Positions 22,858 to 31,306 of a stretch of DNA of 32,934 nt are shown in pieces (the stretch's first letter is position 1; the number at the start of each line of letters is the position of its first letter). The stretch comes from Alphaproteobacteria bacterium (GTDB lineage: Bacteria > Pseudomonadota > Alphaproteobacteria > UBA3830). A program made the position numbers and the translations under genes. The notes beneath the pieces were generated by a model. That model did no database searches. It had not been told where the DNA came from and worked only from the letters and a program-made list of their open reading frames with translations. The stretch is from assembly GCA_017649895.1 (NCBI GenBank), contig JAGCFW010000016.1, positions 64,001-96,934 on the forward strand, given 5' to 3'.

Positions 22858-25250
22858 CACATCATTGGTCCTGTTAACGTAAATACTTGTCTCTCATCAA
22901 AATGCTTCTTCTTTAGAGCAAATCCGAACACAAAGGACATCGGCATACCCAACGGACATTTTGCCCATTCAATCGCAACACCCGTAGATATTCTAATTGC
23001 ACTTGAATCATGCACTCTATTCTTCGGATACTTACTCCCCCAAGCACTTCCGAAATCCATGAAGGCCACACCATTTATACCCATTTCTTTGGTAGATAAC
23101 GGTGCTTTCAACATGAGGCTGACAGTCCAGTATTTCGTACTTCCCAAGCTGCCTCCATCACTATTTCTCGTATGAAGAAATTTTCCATCTTTGTCGTAAA
23201 TGTCCTCGCCAGCACCGATTTCTCTCGTACCGATACCGTACGAATCAAATCCTCGCATTGTCTGTCCGCCACCGAGAGTAAATCTATCACTACTTCTGGT
23301 GTTGGAAATTTCCTTAATATGCCCGAGCTGACCATTCAATATAAAAGTGATTTTTTCTGTAATAGGACGATATAGGTTTCCTTCGATTATATTTTTGAAA
23401 TATTTTACGTTCCCTAAGAGACCAGAATACGCATTGGTCAGGGATATATCATACCCATATCTCGGATCATAAGGGTTATCTACATTGTGATAGAACAGAA
23501 TAGAAGACAACTCACAATTTGTGTACTTTCCGTATTCATCTTGTCTGATGTCCTTGTTTCGTAACTTTACTGTCCTACTATCATCTTTACCTGCATCGAT
23601 AGTATATGAATCCGCAAGCTCATTGGTCCACTTGTTCAAGCTTTCATTCCAGAACCTCCTTCTGTTAAACGAAACGGAATAACTTACCGTATGGCTTAAA
23701 TGATCATTAATCGCATAACGAATATAAGGTTTGATAAAAAATGAACGAAGAGAGGATCGTTCAAACTTCTTACGGTTAATATCACTTACACCGATCTTAA
23801 TTCCCGCTCCGACGTTCTGATCAAAAAATCTCGGATCGTACAAACCAATATTTGCTCCGTGATGTTGCTGCATCCACACAATATCGGTGGACAAAACCTT
23901 TCCGGTCCCCATTAAGTTATTCTCGACAAATCCGACAAATCCACCAAATCCGTCGGAATCGTTAACACTCAAACCAAATTTAATCTGAGCAGTAGAATCC
24001 TTTTCTTTAACGGAAACGACCACCACTTTCTTATCTTCTGCTGACCCGTCTTCCTGTCGAACCTGCACATCGTCGAAATATTCCATTGCTTCCAGTTTAT
24101 CTATACTTCGCTGGATTTTGTAAGCATTCAAAGCATCCCCCTCATGGACGGACAACTCTCTACGAATAACTTTATCCAAAGTACGGGTATTTCCGACAAT
24201 CTCTATACGCTCAACGAAAACCTTCTTGCTTTTTACTATATTATAAAAGACGTCCGCTAAATTCTTCTCTTTATCATACTGAATATCTACTGTTACATTG
24301 ATGAACGGATTTCCTTTAAGAGAAACTTCTTTCCGAATTTTATCTCGCACCTCGTATATCAACGATTCGTTGTACACATCCTTCGACTTGAATCTTATAT
24401 AATTTTTGTAATCATCCGCCTTTATGTCCGAAATCTCCGACGTCAGAGAAACATTCCTTATATTGTATTTGTCTCCCTCATCCATGATGAAAGTACAAAA
24501 ATGAGACTGCTTATCACTACTCATCTCCGCATGACTCGAAGTTATCACAAAGAAAGGAAATCCTTTACTCTTGTAGAATTTAGTGATAGCTTCTATGTCA
24601 ACATCAACCTTATCTTCACGATAAATCTGACTGTCGAAATCCCAGAAACGCCAGAGTCTGGCCTCCTTCATCGACATAATATCTTTCAGTTGATCGTCTG
24701 AAAAGGTCTTATTTCCAACGAAAACGATTTTCTCAATGGTCGTCTTCCGTCCTTCTTTTATGTTGAAGACAATGTCTATCTTATTACCCGTACGTTCAAT
24801 GTATTGAGGCCTGATTTCCGAAAAGTAAAACCCCAAAGCCTTGTAAGCTTCTTGCATGTCGGACAGCACATCCTTTACGACATGATTACTAAACAACCTA
24901 CCCTCGCCTAATCTACCGTTTATGACGTTTTTTAACATTTCATCAGTCCCGGCATCATTACCCTCGAAAGCAACCCTGTCAACGATAGGCTTTTCTTTTA
25001 CTTTTATTATTAAGGTGTTACCTTTCTTAAAAAACTCAACATCCGAAAAGAAATCTTTTTCATACAGATTTCTGATACTTTGTACTACGTCCTTTTTATC
25101 GTAATTCTTATTCGGCTCTATGAGAACAGCATCTGAAATAGCTGCCTCTTCTACCCTGTCTAATCCTGAATATTCAATCTTTTCTACAACATCAGCAAAA
25201 ACGACCGAACTAACACTCAAAGATAACAAAACACCAGGCAAAACTTTCAT
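22857..25250 (-). CDS. bamA: Outer membrane protein assembly factor BamA
   Basis: The 797-residue protein has a signal peptide (VLPGVLLSLSVSSVVFA), five POTRA domains (about 22-435, e.g. KIEYSGLDRVEEAAI, KIVFVGNKTFSDDQL, RIEIVGNTRTLDKVI) and a C-terminal beta-barrel. The lid-loop signature reads GGQTMRGFDSYGIG. BamA inserts beta-barrel proteins into the outer membrane. It lies between rseP (3 bases) and skp (1-4 base overlap), the standard order. The C-terminus is FTLTGPMM, without the terminal aromatic residue usual for the barrel signal. Confidence 0.96.
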   Translation of the reverse strand: MKVLPGVLLSLSVSSVVFADVVEKIEYSGLDRVEEAAISDAVLIEPNKNYDKKDVVQSIRNLYEKDFFSDVEFFKKGNTLIIKVKEKPIVDRVAFEGNDAGTDEMLKNVINGRLGEGRLFSNHVVKDVLSDMQEAYKALGFYFSEIRPQYIERTGNKIDIVFNIKEGRKTTIEKIVFVGNKTFSDDQLKDIMSMKEARLWRFWDFDSQIYREDKVDVDIEAITKFYKSKGFPFFVITSSHAEMSSDKQSHFCTFIMDEGDKYNIRNVSLTSEISDIKADDYKNYIRFKSKDVYNESLIYEVRDKIRKEVSLKGNPFINVTVDIQYDKEKNLADVFYNIVKSKKVFVERIEIVGNTRTLDKVIRRELSVHEGDALNAYKIQRSIDKLEAMEYFDDVQVRQEDGSAEDKKVVVVSVKEKDSTAQIKFGLSVNDSDGFGGFVGFVENNLMGTGKVLSTDIVWMQQHHGANIGLYDPRFFDQNVGAGIKIGVSDINRKKFERSSLRSFFIKPYIRYAINDHLSHTVSYSVSFNRRRFWNESLNKWTNELADSYTIDAGKDDSRTVKLRNKDIRQDEYGKYTNCELSSILFYHNVDNPYDPRYGYDISLTNAYSGLLGNVKYFKNIIEGNLYRPITEKITFILNGQLGHIKEISNTRSSDRFTLGGGQTMRGFDSYGIGTREIGAGEDIYDKDGKFLHTRNSDGGSLGSTKYWTVSLMLKAPLSTKEMGINGVAFMDFGSAWGSKYPKNRVHDSSAIRISTGVAIEWAKCPLGMPMSFVFGFALKKKHFDERQVFTLTGPMM

Positions 25251-25253
25251 ATA

Positions 25254-26381
25254 CTACCTCTTAAAAATAAAATTGCTAACCGTTTCTATATTTAAAATAT
25301 CATTTACAGTTGTAATTAACATCAAAAATATCAAAAAAATCATACAAGCTACCATCAGATATTCTTGCAATTTTTCATTGAGTTTCTTCCCACTAACCTC
25401 TTCTGCGAAACATATGAATATGCGCCCGCCGTCCAGAACCGGCAACGGAAACAAATTTATAAATCCCAAATTCAACGACAACATTACCGTAAACATTATC
25501 AGCCGAGCAAAATTTCCGGATTTAGATAAATCCCCAGCAACCTTGGTCATTTGAACTATGCCTCCGAAATTATCGATAGAAGTTTTTCCTGAAAACAACC
25601 TCGAGAATATACCGCACATTTCAACTGTCATGTCCCAACAATACTTAGAAGCAGCCTTTATCGAACCCAGAAAACCCGACTTAACATAAGAGGGTTCTCC
25701 ACTGGATATTCCTACCATTTTCGTTTTTTTAGTCGTGCCCCAAGGCTTTTTTGTCTCTTTAATTTCAGGCTTAACTTCAATATCTTGAACCGCACCGCCA
25801 CGCTCGACCGTGAATTTTATCTTTTCTTTATCAGAACAAATTATTCCGATTTTCACATCTCGAAATTTTTCTACTTTTTTATCATCAACGGATAAAATTC
25901 TGTCTCCGACTTTAAATCCGCTCAATTCTGCAGGACTTCCTTGTGCCACAGAAGAAACGACGGGCTCATAATTCGGAAGTCCGTAAAATAAACTCATGCA
26001 GACAATAACAACAAAAGCGTAAATATAATTGAAAAACGGCCCACAGAAGGCTATCCAAATTTTCGCCCAATTACTTTTGGCATAGAAAGATTTTTTCTTC
26101 TCTTCCTCAGATAACCCCTTCAGCGATTCTTTATCCTCCGTCATGGATGACGCATCACCATCGCCAAGCATCATCACATATCCTCCTATCGGAAATGCTG
26201 AAAAAATCCACCGAGTACCGTGCTTGTCTTCAAATCCGAACAGCTCCGGTCCCATTCCCAGAGAAAAGGTCGAAACTTTAACCCCCATTTTTCTGGCTGC
26301 CTGAAAATGACCATATTCGTGAACGAAAACGATGACATTAATAATTAAGAAAAACGATAGAAAGTAATATATAAAATTCAT
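25254..26381 (-). CDS. rseP: Site-2 zinc metalloprotease RseP
   Basis: The 375-residue membrane protease has the zinc site VHEYGHF in its first helix region and the second metal-ligand motif NLFPLPVLDGGRIF near the C-terminus. Four membrane segments are visible (about 3-22, 108-130, 290-312 and 342-365). A single PDZ domain lies at about 140-200 (GSPAELSGFKVGDRILSVD); E. coli RseP has two. It cleaves membrane-embedded substrates such as anti-sigma factors and remnant signal peptides. No anti-sigma substrate is visible here. It follows cdsA after 6 bases; dxr, which usually stands between them, is missing. Confidence 0.96.
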   Translation of the reverse strand: MNFIYYFLSFFLIINVIVFVHEYGHFQAARKMGVKVSTFSLGMGPELFGFEDKHGTRWIFSAFPIGGYVMMLGDGDASSMTEDKESLKGLSEEEKKKSFYAKSNWAKIWIAFCGPFFNYIYAFVVIVCMSLFYGLPNYEPVVSSVAQGSPAELSGFKVGDRILSVDDKKVEKFRDVKIGIICSDKEKIKFTVERGGAVQDIEVKPEIKETKKPWGTTKKTKMVGISSGEPSYVKSGFLGSIKAASKYCWDMTVEMCGIFSRLFSGKTSIDNFGGIVQMTKVAGDLSKSGNFARLIMFTVMLSLNLGFINLFPLPVLDGGRIFICFAEEVSGKKLNEKLQEYLMVACMIFLIFLMLITTVNDILNIETVSNFIFKR

Positions 26382-26387
26382 GTCACC

Positions 26388-27065
26388 CTACAAAAAAATA
26401 TCGATAAGAGTAAAAATTATGGAGACCATCAACAAGCTATCAAGTCGATCCAAAAGCCCTCCGTGTCCAGGGAAAAGCTTACTCATATCTTTTACTCCGA
26501 TATGACGTTTAAACATGGATTCCAACAAATCGCCTCCCACCGCAGATAAAACAAGCAATTCCACTCCCCAAAATCTCAGATAAAAAACGGAACTACTCAC
26601 CGGACCGGCATAAAAGAAATCTCTTATAAAAAACACGCATAAATTTGCCAACAGTACCCCACCGAAAAAACCGGACCAGGTTTTGTTGGGACTAATTTTC
26701 GGACATAACTTTGGACCTTTAAACATCCGACCGAAAAAATATCCGCCCATATCAGTAAAACTTGATACACAAATCAAGAGAATGCATCCCATAGAACCGA
26801 AAAACTGTCGACAATATATAAAGGATTTCATTCCAAAAAAACAGAAAAGAAGAGCCAAACCTCTGATAAGATAATACCCTTTAACCTTCGGCGAAAAAAT
26901 CTCGAAAGCTATCACCAAGTAAGCGAACCAACATAAGACTCGGAAATTACTTTCTGATAGAATCAGCACCAACGCGATCATTGGTGCGAACAAAAACCCT
27001 GACAGAATCCTTTTCAGAAGATCGTAATTGAAAGATACCTTTCCAGTTACTACTTCACTTACCAT
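26388..27065 (-). CDS. cdsA: Phosphatidate cytidylyltransferase CdsA
   Basis: CdsA makes CDP-diacylglycerol from phosphatidate and CTP, the branch point for all phospholipids. The 225-residue polytopic protein carries the family signature around SPNKTWSGFFGGVL and the ending KDMSKLFPGHGGLLDRLDSL. FTDMGGYFFGRMFKGPKL supplies the conserved Asp. I chose the ATG at 27065 with AGAGG upstream, giving an 11-base overlap with uppS; an in-frame ATG at 27092 has no ribosome-binding site. It is slightly short for the family, with a compact N-terminal membrane region. Confidence 0.94.
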   Translation of the reverse strand: MVSEVVTGKVSFNYDLLKRILSGFLFAPMIALVLILSESNFRVLCWFAYLVIAFEIFSPKVKGYYLIRGLALLFCFFGMKSFIYCRQFFGSMGCILLICVSSFTDMGGYFFGRMFKGPKLCPKISPNKTWSGFFGGVLLANLCVFFIRDFFYAGPVSSSVFYLRFWGVELLVLSAVGGDLLESMFKRHIGVKDMSKLFPGHGGLLDRLDSLLMVSIIFTLIDIFL

Positions 27066-27780
27066 AACGCCTCTTCCTTTTGGAAAAATCATCTATAACG
27101 AGCCGAACATCATCCTCCGTAAAGTCAGGCCAGAACTTATCCAAAAATATCAACTCACTGTAAGCTGCTTCCCACAACAAAAAATTACTGATGCGTTGCT
27201 CACTGGTTCTTACCACAATGTCAGGATACGGGACCCCCGGCAAATCCAAATATGATTCGAACCTCTGTTCATCTATGTCATCTGTATTAATCTTATTATC
27301 CAGAACATCTTGAGCAATTTTTTTCACAGCACGAACTATCTCATTCCGTCCGGAATAGCTAATCGCGCAAATAAGAGTAATCTTATTATTATTTCTCGTT
27401 CTTTCTTTTATTTGAGAAATTTTATTTTGAAGATCTTGAGGCAACAGAGACAAATCCCCGACGGTTTCAACCTTTACTCCGTTATTTTGTAGAAAATTAT
27501 CCCCATCATCGAATACCGAACCGAATAACTTCATCAGGTAAGAAACTTCCTCCTTAGATCTATTCCAGTTTTCTGTAGAAAAACAAAAAAACGTTGCATA
27601 TTTCACATTGTATTTAATAAGCGAAACACAAAGCTGCTTAACGTTATCGAAACCCCGTCTGTGACCAACTAAAGTTGACACGGCTCCGCGTTTCTTAGCC
27701 CAACGACGATTACCATCCGGAATAAATGCAATGTGCTGCAACTTCAAATTTTTGTTTGAATCCAACTCCGCATTCGACAT
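27055..27780 (-). CDS. uppS: Undecaprenyl diphosphate synthase UppS
   Basis: This cis-prenyltransferase adds isopentenyl units to farnesyl diphosphate, giving the C55 lipid carrier for peptidoglycan and glycan precursors. The 241-residue protein shows HIAFIPDGNRRWAKKRG with the catalytic Asp, GHRRGF, YATFFCFSTENWNRS, and near the end DIVVRTSEQRISNFLLWE with SELIFLDKFWPDF. The motifs are complete. It lies 3 bases after frr and overlaps cdsA. The polyprenyl product is probably also used by the GtrB-like enzyme at 17023-17955. Confidence 0.96.
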   Translation of the reverse strand: MSNAELDSNKNLKLQHIAFIPDGNRRWAKKRGAVSTLVGHRRGFDNVKQLCVSLIKYNVKYATFFCFSTENWNRSKEEVSYLMKLFGSVFDDGDNFLQNNGVKVETVGDLSLLPQDLQNKISQIKERTRNNNKITLICAISYSGRNEIVRAVKKIAQDVLDNKINTDDIDEQRFESYLDLPGVPYPDIVVRTSEQRISNFLLWEAAYSELIFLDKFWPDFTEDDVRLVIDDFSKRKRRYGK

Positions 27781-27783
27781 AGA

Positions 27784-28329
27784 CTAAACTTTCATTATTT
27801 CTTTTTCTTTTACTTCGAGAGCCGAATCGACCTTTTTTACGTACTCATCGGTTATTTTCTGAATATCATCCGAAAGTCTTTTCAACTCATCTTCGGTAAT
27901 TTCTTTATTCTTTTCTTGCTTTTTCGCATCATCCATCCCTTCTCGACGAACGTTGCGAATTGCAACCTTGGTCTGTTCGGCATATTTTCCCGCCAACTTA
28001 CAGATCTCTTTTCTTCTCTCTTCACTTAACTCGGGAACTGCTATGCGAATTAACTGACCGTCAACCATAGGACTTAAACCTATCGAAGAATTTCTGATTG
28101 CAATCTCCGTCGGCTTTATCAACGAAGAATCCCAAACTTGCACTGTTAACAATCTTGCTTCCGGAGCACTTACCGTACCAACTTGCTGCAACGGAACCAT
28201 GCTTCCGTAGGCTTCAACCATAACACTATCCAGGATAGACACAGAGGCCCTTCCTGTTCTCAGACCACTGAAATCCTTCAACAGATTCTCAAAACTGGCT
28301 GTCATCTTTTTTCTTAACTTTTCTAACAT
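27784..28329 (-). CDS. frr: Ribosome recycling factor
   Basis: Frr splits post-termination ribosomes together with EF-G. The 181-residue product matches the family length (185 in E. coli) and has FSGLRTGRASVSILD, VQVWDSSLIKPTEIAI, and the ISKLAGKYAE-type region seen here as CKLAGKYAEQTKVAIRNVRR. I chose the ATG at 28329, with GGAGG 5 bases upstream, over a GTG at 28341 that lies within that ribosome-binding site. It sits 14 bases after pyrH. Confidence 0.96.
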   Translation of the reverse strand: MLEKLRKKMTASFENLLKDFSGLRTGRASVSILDSVMVEAYGSMVPLQQVGTVSAPEARLLTVQVWDSSLIKPTEIAIRNSSIGLSPMVDGQLIRIAVPELSEERRKEICKLAGKYAEQTKVAIRNVRREGMDDAKKQEKNKEITEDELKRLSDDIQKITDEYVKKVDSALEVKEKEIMKV

Positions 28330-28343
28330 TATTCCCTCCACTG

Positions 28344-29054
28344 TTAGATTATAAGAGAATACTTTCCCGTTCTCAATAAGACCTTCTCTAAATTACCTTT
28401 TTCTTTCAAAGAAAATACAATCATAGGAATACCATTTTCTTTAGCCAAAGTAATGGCAGTATGATCCATGATTTTTATGTTTTTATCAATAACTTCGTCG
28501 TAAGATAACTTTTCCAAAAACTTGGCATTCGGATTTTTTACCGGATCGGAATCGAAAACTCCATCAACCTTTGTCGCTTTTATAAAAGTTTCACAATTCG
28601 TTTCCAAAGCTCTGAGCACAGCAGCAGTATCCGTAGAGAAGTATGGATTTCCCGAACCTGCCGCACAGATAACTACTCGTCCCTTATCCAAATGACGTAT
28701 TGCTTTTCTTTGAATATAAGGCTCGCAAATATTTGGCATATGAATCGCCGACATAACACGCGTATCAACTCCAACTCTTTCCAAAGAATTTTGAAAAGCA
28801 ATGGAATTCATCACTGTTGCCAACATTCCGATATTGTCAGCAGCCGCCCTGTGCATACCATAAGCGGCGGCGGAAACACCCCGAAAGATATTCCCGCCTC
28901 CAATAACTATACAAACCTCGACGCCAAAATCACGAATGGCCTTCACCTCCTCGGCGATTCGATCCACAGTCTTAACGTCGAGACCGTAGTCCCGATCTCC
29001 CATAAGAAATTCACCGGAAATTTTTAACAACACTCGATGAAAATTCTTCAGCAT
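28344..29054 (-). CDS. pyrH: Uridylate kinase PyrH
   Basis: PyrH phosphorylates UMP to UDP and is usually controlled by GTP and UTP. The 236-residue amino-acid-kinase fold protein shows VLLKISGEFLMG, VIGGGNIFRG, the ADNIGMLATVMNS helix, VVICAAGSGNPYFSTDTAA and ATKVDGVFDSDP. All substrate-binding motifs look intact. It lies 9 bases after tsf. The enzyme supplies UTP needed for the UDP-GlcNAc entering the lpx pathway encoded downstream. Confidence 0.97.
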   Translation of the reverse strand: MLKNFHRVLLKISGEFLMGDRDYGLDVKTVDRIAEEVKAIRDFGVEVCIVIGGGNIFRGVSAAAYGMHRAAADNIGMLATVMNSIAFQNSLERVGVDTRVMSAIHMPNICEPYIQRKAIRHLDKGRVVICAAGSGNPYFSTDTAAVLRALETNCETFIKATKVDGVFDSDPVKNPNAKFLEKLSYDEVIDKNIKIMDHTAITLAKENGIPMIVFSLKEKGNLEKVLLRTGKYSLII

Positions 29055-29063
29055 AAGACCTTC

Positions 29064-29987
29064 TTAATTCAACTGAGCCGCAACTTCGGCTGCAAAATCA
29101 ACAGCCTGTTTCTCAATACCTTCTCCCAGAACGAACTTTTTAAATCCAACGATTTTAATCGGCGCTCCGAGATCTTTTTCAGCCTGAGCAATTACTTCTT
29201 TCACTTTCGATGTTCCATCAATCACGAAGACCTGCTCCGTAAGAACAACTTCCCCGTAGAATTTGCTCAAACGCCCCTCAACAATTTTCGGAATAAACTC
29301 TTCTTTCTTTCCCGAATTCTTCGCTTGCTCCGTAACAACATCACGCTCTCTCGCAACAACTTCAGGATCCAAATCAGAAATATTTACCGATTTCGGACTT
29401 GCTGCGGCAATATGCATGGCTATTTTCTTCCCCAGCTCCAACAACTTGGACTTATCAGCGGTTGATTCCAACCCAACCAAAATTCCGATCTTTCCCAAAT
29501 TATCAGCAATTTTGTTGTGAACATAAGACGCGATCACTCCATCACTCACCGAAAGATGAGAAACTCTGCGCAATCCCATATTTTCACCGATGGTCGCGAT
29601 CAAATTCGTCAACTCCTCGGAAACATTACGACCTGTTTCAGGGTAATCCAAATTTTTCAGTGTTTCCAAATCGGCATCGTTCTTGGATGCTATCTCAACA
29701 ACTGTCGAAACATATTTTTGAAACAAATCGTTACGAGCAACAAAGTCCGTCTCGGCGTTAACCTCTAGAACTGTTCCCTTGTTTCCGTCCACATAGAGAC
29801 CGACCAAACCTTCAGCTGCAACCCTTCCGGATTTCTTAGCCGCCGCAGAAAGCCCCTTCTTGCGAAGCCAATCGATAGACTTCTCAACGTCACCATCACA
29901 AGCGACAAGAGCTTTTTTGCAATCCATCATACCTGCTCCGGTACGATCTCTTAAGGCTTTTACTTCACTAGCTGTAATTTCTGCCAT
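29064..29987 (-). CDS. tsf: Translation elongation factor Ts
   Basis: EF-Ts exchanges GDP for GTP on EF-Tu. The 307-residue protein begins with the UBA-like domain (ITASEVKALRDRTGAGMMDC, KKAL), followed by GLVGLYVDGNKGTVLEVNAETDFVARN and the C-terminal KEVIAQAEKDLG region. Length is in the usual range (283 in E. coli). The ATG at 29987 has AGGAG upstream and lies 17 bases after rpsB. Confidence 0.97.
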   Translation of the reverse strand: MAEITASEVKALRDRTGAGMMDCKKALVACDGDVEKSIDWLRKKGLSAAAKKSGRVAAEGLVGLYVDGNKGTVLEVNAETDFVARNDLFQKYVSTVVEIASKNDADLETLKNLDYPETGRNVSEELTNLIATIGENMGLRRVSHLSVSDGVIASYVHNKIADNLGKIGILVGLESTADKSKLLELGKKIAMHIAAASPKSVNISDLDPEVVARERDVVTEQAKNSGKKEEFIPKIVEGRLSKFYGEVVLTEQVFVIDGTSKVKEVIAQAEKDLGAPIKIVGFKKFVLGEGIEKQAVDFAAEVAAQLN

Positions 29988-30004
29988 AATTTTTCTCCTA
30001 ACAA

Positions 30005-30802
30005 TTATTCAGCAACCACTTCCTGACTTTGATCATCGACGGATTCCGTACTCTCCTCAGAAACTTCCTCTGCGACAACAGGGTTCTCCAACGCACCAAC
30101 ATCAACCCCGGACGAACTCAACCCTTTCTGAATTCCCTCAATAATCGCGTTTTCCATAACGCTGCAATACAACTCGATCGCTCTGGACGAATCGTCGTTT
30201 CCCGGAATTGGGAAATCAACAACAGAAGGATCGGAATTCGTATCACAGATACCAATCACAGGAATTCCCAAAACTTTGGCTTCTTCGACGGCAGTTTTAT
30301 CCAAAGTGACATCCAAAACGAACAGCAACGATGGAATTCCACCCATATTGCGAACTCCACCAAGAGCTCTGTTGAACTTCTCTATCTTTCTCTCGATGCT
30401 CAGGATTTCTTTCTTTTTCAGTACGATATTCTCGTCCTTTAACCTGTTTTCCAGCATCTCCAATTTTTTGATTGACTGCGATACGGTCTTCCAGTTGGTA
30501 AGCATTCCACCCAACCAACGATGGTTGACATAGTACTGACCGCACTTCTGAGCTGCTTCCGCTACTCTATCACTGGCCTGCCTTTTGGTTCCGACGAACA
30601 GAATACGTCCGCCCTCAGCGGCAACGTTTCCTGCGACGCTCAACGCCTCTTTCATCATCGCAGCAGTTTTATCCAAATTTATGATATGGATTTTGTCCTT
30701 AGATCCGAAAATGTACGGCGCCATTTTTGGATTCCAACGACGTGTCTGGTGCCCAAAATGGACCCCCGCTTCTAACAAACTTTTTATTGAAATTTCTTGC
30801 AT
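30005..30802 (-). CDS. rpsB: 30S ribosomal protein S2
   Basis: The 265-residue protein shows the S2 signatures LLEAGVHFGHQTRRWNPKM, ILFVGTKRQASD, YYVNHRWLGGMLTNW and IPVIGICDTNSDPS. About 30 C-terminal residues after the core form an acidic tail rich in Glu and Ser (EEVSEESTESVDDQSQ). S2 binds the 30S head late in assembly. It is the first gene of the operon running to 17988. The ATG has AAAGGAG upstream, and a long structured leader precedes it, consistent with autoregulation as known for rpsB-tsf in gammaproteobacteria. Confidence 0.97.
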   Translation of the reverse strand: MQEISIKSLLEAGVHFGHQTRRWNPKMAPYIFGSKDKIHIINLDKTAAMMKEALSVAGNVAAEGGRILFVGTKRQASDRVAEAAQKCGQYYVNHRWLGGMLTNWKTVSQSIKKLEMLENRLKDENIVLKKKEILSIERKIEKFNRALGGVRNMGGIPSLLFVLDVTLDKTAVEEAKVLGIPVIGICDTNSDPSVVDFPIPGNDDSSRAIELYCSVMENAIIEGIQKGLSSSGVDVGALENPVVAEEVSEESTESVDDQSQEVVAE

Positions 30803-30955
30803 ATTTTTGCTCCTTTTTCGGTTACAAAGATGGAATTACCCAAGAAAAAAAATAATTCCATCACGGGAACACACCATGCGCCCCCTCCTCTGCGAACTCC
30901 AACCGATTTCTCGGACCGAACGGACAATCTTGCCCCTCTGTTCGCATGCGTTATC
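30803..30955 (-). promoter_or_regulatory. Structured leader RNA of the rpsB operon (candidate S2-responsive element)
   Basis: This fills most of the 323-base gene-free gap between rpsB and the tRNA. From the predicted transcription start near 30955 the minus-strand RNA can form a closing stem TGCGAAC (30946-30940) with GTTCGCA (30897-30891). That stem encloses two hairpins: GGGCA/TGTCC (30935-30922) and CCGA-GAAA-TCGG with a GNRA loop (30914-30903). Next come a hairpin CATGG/CCGTG (30878-30862) and a perfect 10-bp inverted repeat GATGGAATTA/TAATTCCATC (30862-30829) with a T-rich loop, just before the ribosome-binding site. The stems are visible; the role is inferred. It does not resemble 4.5S RNA, which I checked for. 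Confidence 0.55.
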
Positions 30956-30961
30956 TTCGTA

Positions 30962-30990
30962 TTTATAACCGCAAATATTTCAAAACTCAA
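30962..30990 (-). promoter_or_regulatory. Promoter of the rpsB-to-lpxI/lpxB operon
   Basis: On the minus strand, TTGAGT (30990-30985) and TATAAA (30967-30962) are exactly 17 bases apart. The predicted start point is near 30955, giving a leader of about 150 nucleotides before rpsB. Confidence 0.65.
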
Positions 30991-31083
30991 GAAGATTGCA
31001 GAAATTTCCAAAATTAATCCGTGTCGAACCTCGCAAAACGAATTAATTGTTTTTGCAATAAGGTCATTTATTAAAAATATCAC

Positions 31084-31112
31084 TTGCTTTTGCGTATAAA
31101 GTTGTTTATATT
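31084..31112 (+). promoter_or_regulatory. Promoter of the tRNA-Lys gene
   Basis: TTGCTT (31084-31089) and TATATT (31107-31112) are 17 bases apart, ending 13 bases before the tRNA. The short distance suits a stable RNA gene. A G+C-rich GGCC stretch follows the -10 element. Confidence 0.65.
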
Positions 31113-31125
31113 GGCCTCGGTTTTA

Positions 31126-31201
31126 GGGCAATTAGCTCAGTTGGTAGAGCACCTGACTTTTAATCAGGGTGTCGCAGGTTCGAATCCTGCATTGCCCACC
31201 A
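31126..31201 (+). tRNA. tRNA-Lys (UUU)
   Basis: The sequence folds into a full cloverleaf. Acceptor strands GGGCAAT and ATTGCCC pair perfectly. The D-arm contains AGCTCAGTTGGTAGAGC. The anticodon stem CCTGA/TCAGG encloses loop CTTTTAA with anticodon TTT at 31159-31161. The T-arm has GGTTCGAATCC. The discriminator base is A (31198) and the CCA end is encoded (31199-31201). It is a single tRNA gene on the opposite strand from its protein-coding neighbours. Confidence 0.98.
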
Positions 31202-31266
31202 TTCATCTGTCTTGCCGATTGAATCTTCGAAGATAAAGAAGCTTATCGTGGCTATAGAGAATCAAA

Positions 31267-31289
31267 AGAGTGACCGAAACAGCCACTCT
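31267..31289 (-). terminator. Likely terminator of the exported hydrolase gene
   Basis: On the minus strand AGAGTG and CACTCT form a 6-bp stem with an 11-base loop, followed directly by TTTTGATT. It lies 18 bases past the hydrolase stop. The stem is modest and the T tract short. Confidence 0.5.
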
Positions 31290-31306
31290 GTATTTGGAAA
31301 TCGAAT

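Noticed and set aside
30803..30955. 4.5S (SRP) RNA
   Set aside because: The region is structured and GC-richer than its surroundings, but the conserved SRP domain IV with its GGAA loop and asymmetric AGCAGCC side is absent on both strands.
30784..31083. Minus-strand 99-residue frame over the rpsB leader and promoter
   Set aside because: It has no ribosome-binding site and no recognisable family, overlaps the rpsB start, and covers a promoter and RNA stems that better explain the region.
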